A DNA stretch of 44,159 nucleotides, taken from NCBI GenBank assembly GCA_028287135.1, contig JAQBQE010000021.1:1-44159 (forward strand), read 5' to 3'. Below are positions 42,846 through 44,159 of this stretch, one piece after another. How positions within the stretch are numbered: position 1 is the stretch's first letter; every line of letters begins with the position of its first letter. Below the pieces are notes generated by a model. It was not told the origin of the DNA. It ran no database searches and worked only from the letters and a program-made list of their open reading frames with translations. Position numbers and translations under genes: made by a program. Origin of the DNA: Myxococcales bacterium (GTDB lineage: Bacteria; Myxococcota_A; Polyangia; Haliangiales; Haliangiaceae).

Positions 42846-44110
42846 GCCTCGTCAGCGAGCTGGTCGCAGCGGTCGGCCGCGAGCACGTCGAGGAGCTCGA
42901 CGCCGGCAACTGGCGCGTGACCCCGGGCTCCGCCGCCGAGGTCGCCGAGGTGATCCGCCGCGCGGGCGCCCTCAAGGCCGCGGTGCATCCGATCGGTACC
43001 GGCGGTCGCCCGCAGCGTGCGCGTCCCGACGCCGCAGGTGCAGGCGGTGGCGCCGCCGCGGTCGATCGGTTGCGCGTGTTCCTGTCGACGCGCCGGCTCG
43101 ATCAGGTGCTCGAGCTCGACGAGACCTCGTTGATGGTCCACGTGCAGGCCGGGCTGACCGGGCTCGCGCTCGAGCGGATCCTCGCGCCACGCGGGCTGTC
43201 GATCGGCGACTACCCGCCGGTCGTGCTGACCTCGTCGATCGGCGGGATCATCGCGGTGCGTACGCCGGGGAAATCGAGCGCGCGCCACGGCTTCTTCGAG
43301 GACGCGGTCGTCGGTGTGTCGGCGGTGCTCGCGGATGGCCGCTCGGTCCACACCCGCGTGGCGCCGCGCCGCTCGACCGGTCCCGACCTCGCACGCGCGC
43401 TGATGGGCAGCGAGGGAACGATCGGCTTCATCACGTCGGCGGTGCTGCGGATCCACCAGAAGCCCGAGGCCCGCCTCGTCGCCGCGTACACCCTGCCCTC
43501 GATCGACGCCGCGGTCTCCGCCGTGTACCTCGCACTCCGCGAGGAGGCAGCCCCGTCCGGCCTGCGGATCTACGATGCCGCGGAGGCGTTCGAGCACTTC
43601 GATGGCCTCGTGCTTCCGCCGCAGCAAGCGCTGCTGTGCGCCGGCACGGCGGGCCCGACCGATCTCGCGGCCTGCGATCGCGATCTGATCACGAGCGCCG
43701 TGCTCGCCGAGGGCGGACAGCCGACCGACACGGCACTCGCCGAGCTGTGGTGGCGTCGGACCCACGCAGGTGAGCCCACGCCCGCCCTCGCTCCGAACCT
43801 CCAGGTGATGGCGACGCCGTCGAAGCTGCGCGCGGTCTATCGCGCGGTCGTCACCGAGCTCGCGACGCAAGGTGGCTCGGCGCGCGCGCACATCTCGCGG
43901 TTCGATGCCGATGGCGCGGTCGTGTTCTTCACGCTGATCCACGGCTCCGGCGATCCCGACGCTGCGATCGTCGGTGCCGCCGAGCGCGCCGCGGAAGCCG
44001 CGGGCGGCTGGCTGCTCGGCGCACGCGCGACCAAGCTCGATCCCTATCTGCGCGCGCTGCGCGAAGCGATCGACCCACACCGGATCATGAATCCGGGCAC
44101 GCTGGCGTGA
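42842..44110 (+). CDS. Second FAD-binding oxidase subunit (GlcE-like)
   Basis: A 422-aa FAD_binding_4 protein. The FAD-site motifs are shifted from the canonical form: HPIGTGGRPQRAR at about 48-60 in place of VP-GGGTG, then GDYPPVVLTSSIGGII (about 123-138) and LMGSEGTIGFITSA (about 189-202). It ends in IDPHRIMNPGTL. Length and divergence resemble GlcE, the small FAD subunit of glycolate oxidase. The 4-nt overlap with the preceding gene suggests a complex or a two-step pathway. The residue change in the first FAD loop may weaken cofactor binding. An FeS subunit (GlcF-like) might lie beyond the window. Confidence 0.72.
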   Translation: MSLVSELVAAVGREHVEELDAGNWRVTPGSAAEVAEVIRRAGALKAAVHPIGTGGRPQRARPDAAGAGGGAAAVDRLRVFLSTRRLDQVLELDETSLMVHVQAGLTGLALERILAPRGLSIGDYPPVVLTSSIGGIIAVRTPGKSSARHGFFEDAVVGVSAVLADGRSVHTRVAPRRSTGPDLARALMGSEGTIGFITSAVLRIHQKPEARLVAAYTLPSIDAAVSAVYLALREEAAPSGLRIYDAAEAFEHFDGLVLPPQQALLCAGTAGPTDLAACDRDLITSAVLAEGGQPTDTALAELWWRRTHAGEPTPALAPNLQVMATPSKLRAVYRAVVTELATQGGSARAHISRFDADGAVVFFTLIHGSGDPDAAIVGAAERAAEAAGGWLLGARATKLDPYLRALREAIDPHRIMNPGTLA

Positions 44111-44135
44111 GCGGGATGCCGGAGATCGGAGGAGC

Positions 44136-44159
44136 CGCAAAGACGCAAAGGACGCAAAG
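44136..44159. repeat. Three tandem CGCAAAG units at the window edge
   Basis: CGCAAAG occurs at 44136-44142, 44144-44150 and 44153-44159 with spacers of one and two bases, 25 bp after the GlcE-like gene stops. The array is cut by the window end, so its length is unknown. Confidence 0.5.

Overview
The window is GC-rich, densely packed and reads like a chromosomal segment of a Myxococcota-type (former Deltaproteobacteria) bacterium. This is an inference from gene content: many short lipoproteins with Gly/Asp-rich linkers, a eukaryote-type Ser/Thr kinase with a C-terminal membrane anchor, a sphingosine-phosphate-lyase-like enzyme, an alkyl-DHAP-synthase-like ether-lipid enzyme, LL-diaminopimelate aminotransferase and a glutaminyl-tRNA synthetase with a Yqey-type tail. 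No prophage, insertion sequence or CRISPR array is visible.

The most unusual part is 1-3616. All of it appears to belong to one minus-strand unit running off the left edge. A sigma70-like promoter (about 3588-3616) precedes a hairpin-rich leader with a tRNA-Phe(GAA)-like gene (2984-3056). Next comes a Ro60/TROVE protein gene (934-2571), then a tandem series of tRNA or tRNA-like genes: Asn(GTT) 771-843, Trp(CCA)-like 624-695, two related Pro(CGG)-like RNAs 456-527 and 362-432, a Lys(CTT)-like RNA with about 50 extra structured bases 237-356, and a shortened element without an anticodon arm 115-175. Several are degenerate in ways that matter for translation: a T-loop with G at position 55, a D-loop without GG, an extra hairpin. 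None encodes CCA, and the five with a clear acceptor stem downstream of the Ro60 gene continue with CG after the discriminator base. Ro60 proteins bind Y RNAs and misfolded RNAs, and bacterial YrlA RNAs mimic tRNA. I therefore infer a Ro60 ribonucleoprotein locus whose RNA partners are a diversified family of tRNA mimics.

From 3710 to 15574 lie a diacylglycerol-kinase-like lipid kinase, the transglycosylase MtgA, dapL with an alpha/beta hydrolase, glnS, two lipoproteins (one resembling an inactivated metalloprotease), ttcA translationally coupled to a small monooxygenase-fold gene, a TauE/SafE exporter and a HelD-like helicase. From 15651 to 19923 an overlapping three-gene operon reads FadL-type porin, sphingosine-phosphate-lyase-like decarboxylase, M81 (MlrC-like) peptidase. 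Then come a Nudix hydrolase, a glycoside-hydrolase-like lipoprotein, asnS flanked by two small genes, and an aldo/keto reductase.

From 25539 to 28101 a fatty-acid desaturase is followed directly by a two-TM histidine kinase and an OmpR-type regulator, suggesting membrane-fluidity control. The rest carries envelope and housekeeping genes: lipoproteins, a HIT protein, a DUF2265-type aminopeptidase, a MepA endopeptidase, an aldehyde dehydrogenase, the Ser/Thr kinase, a PrsW-like protease, an M23 peptidase, an RND/MMPL lipid exporter, a 3-hydroxyacyl-CoA dehydrogenase, and an AGPS-like plus GlcE-like FAD oxidase pair at the right edge. Many genes have a -10-like hexamer only 6-9 bases before the start codon, which suggests that leaderless mRNAs are common in this organism.
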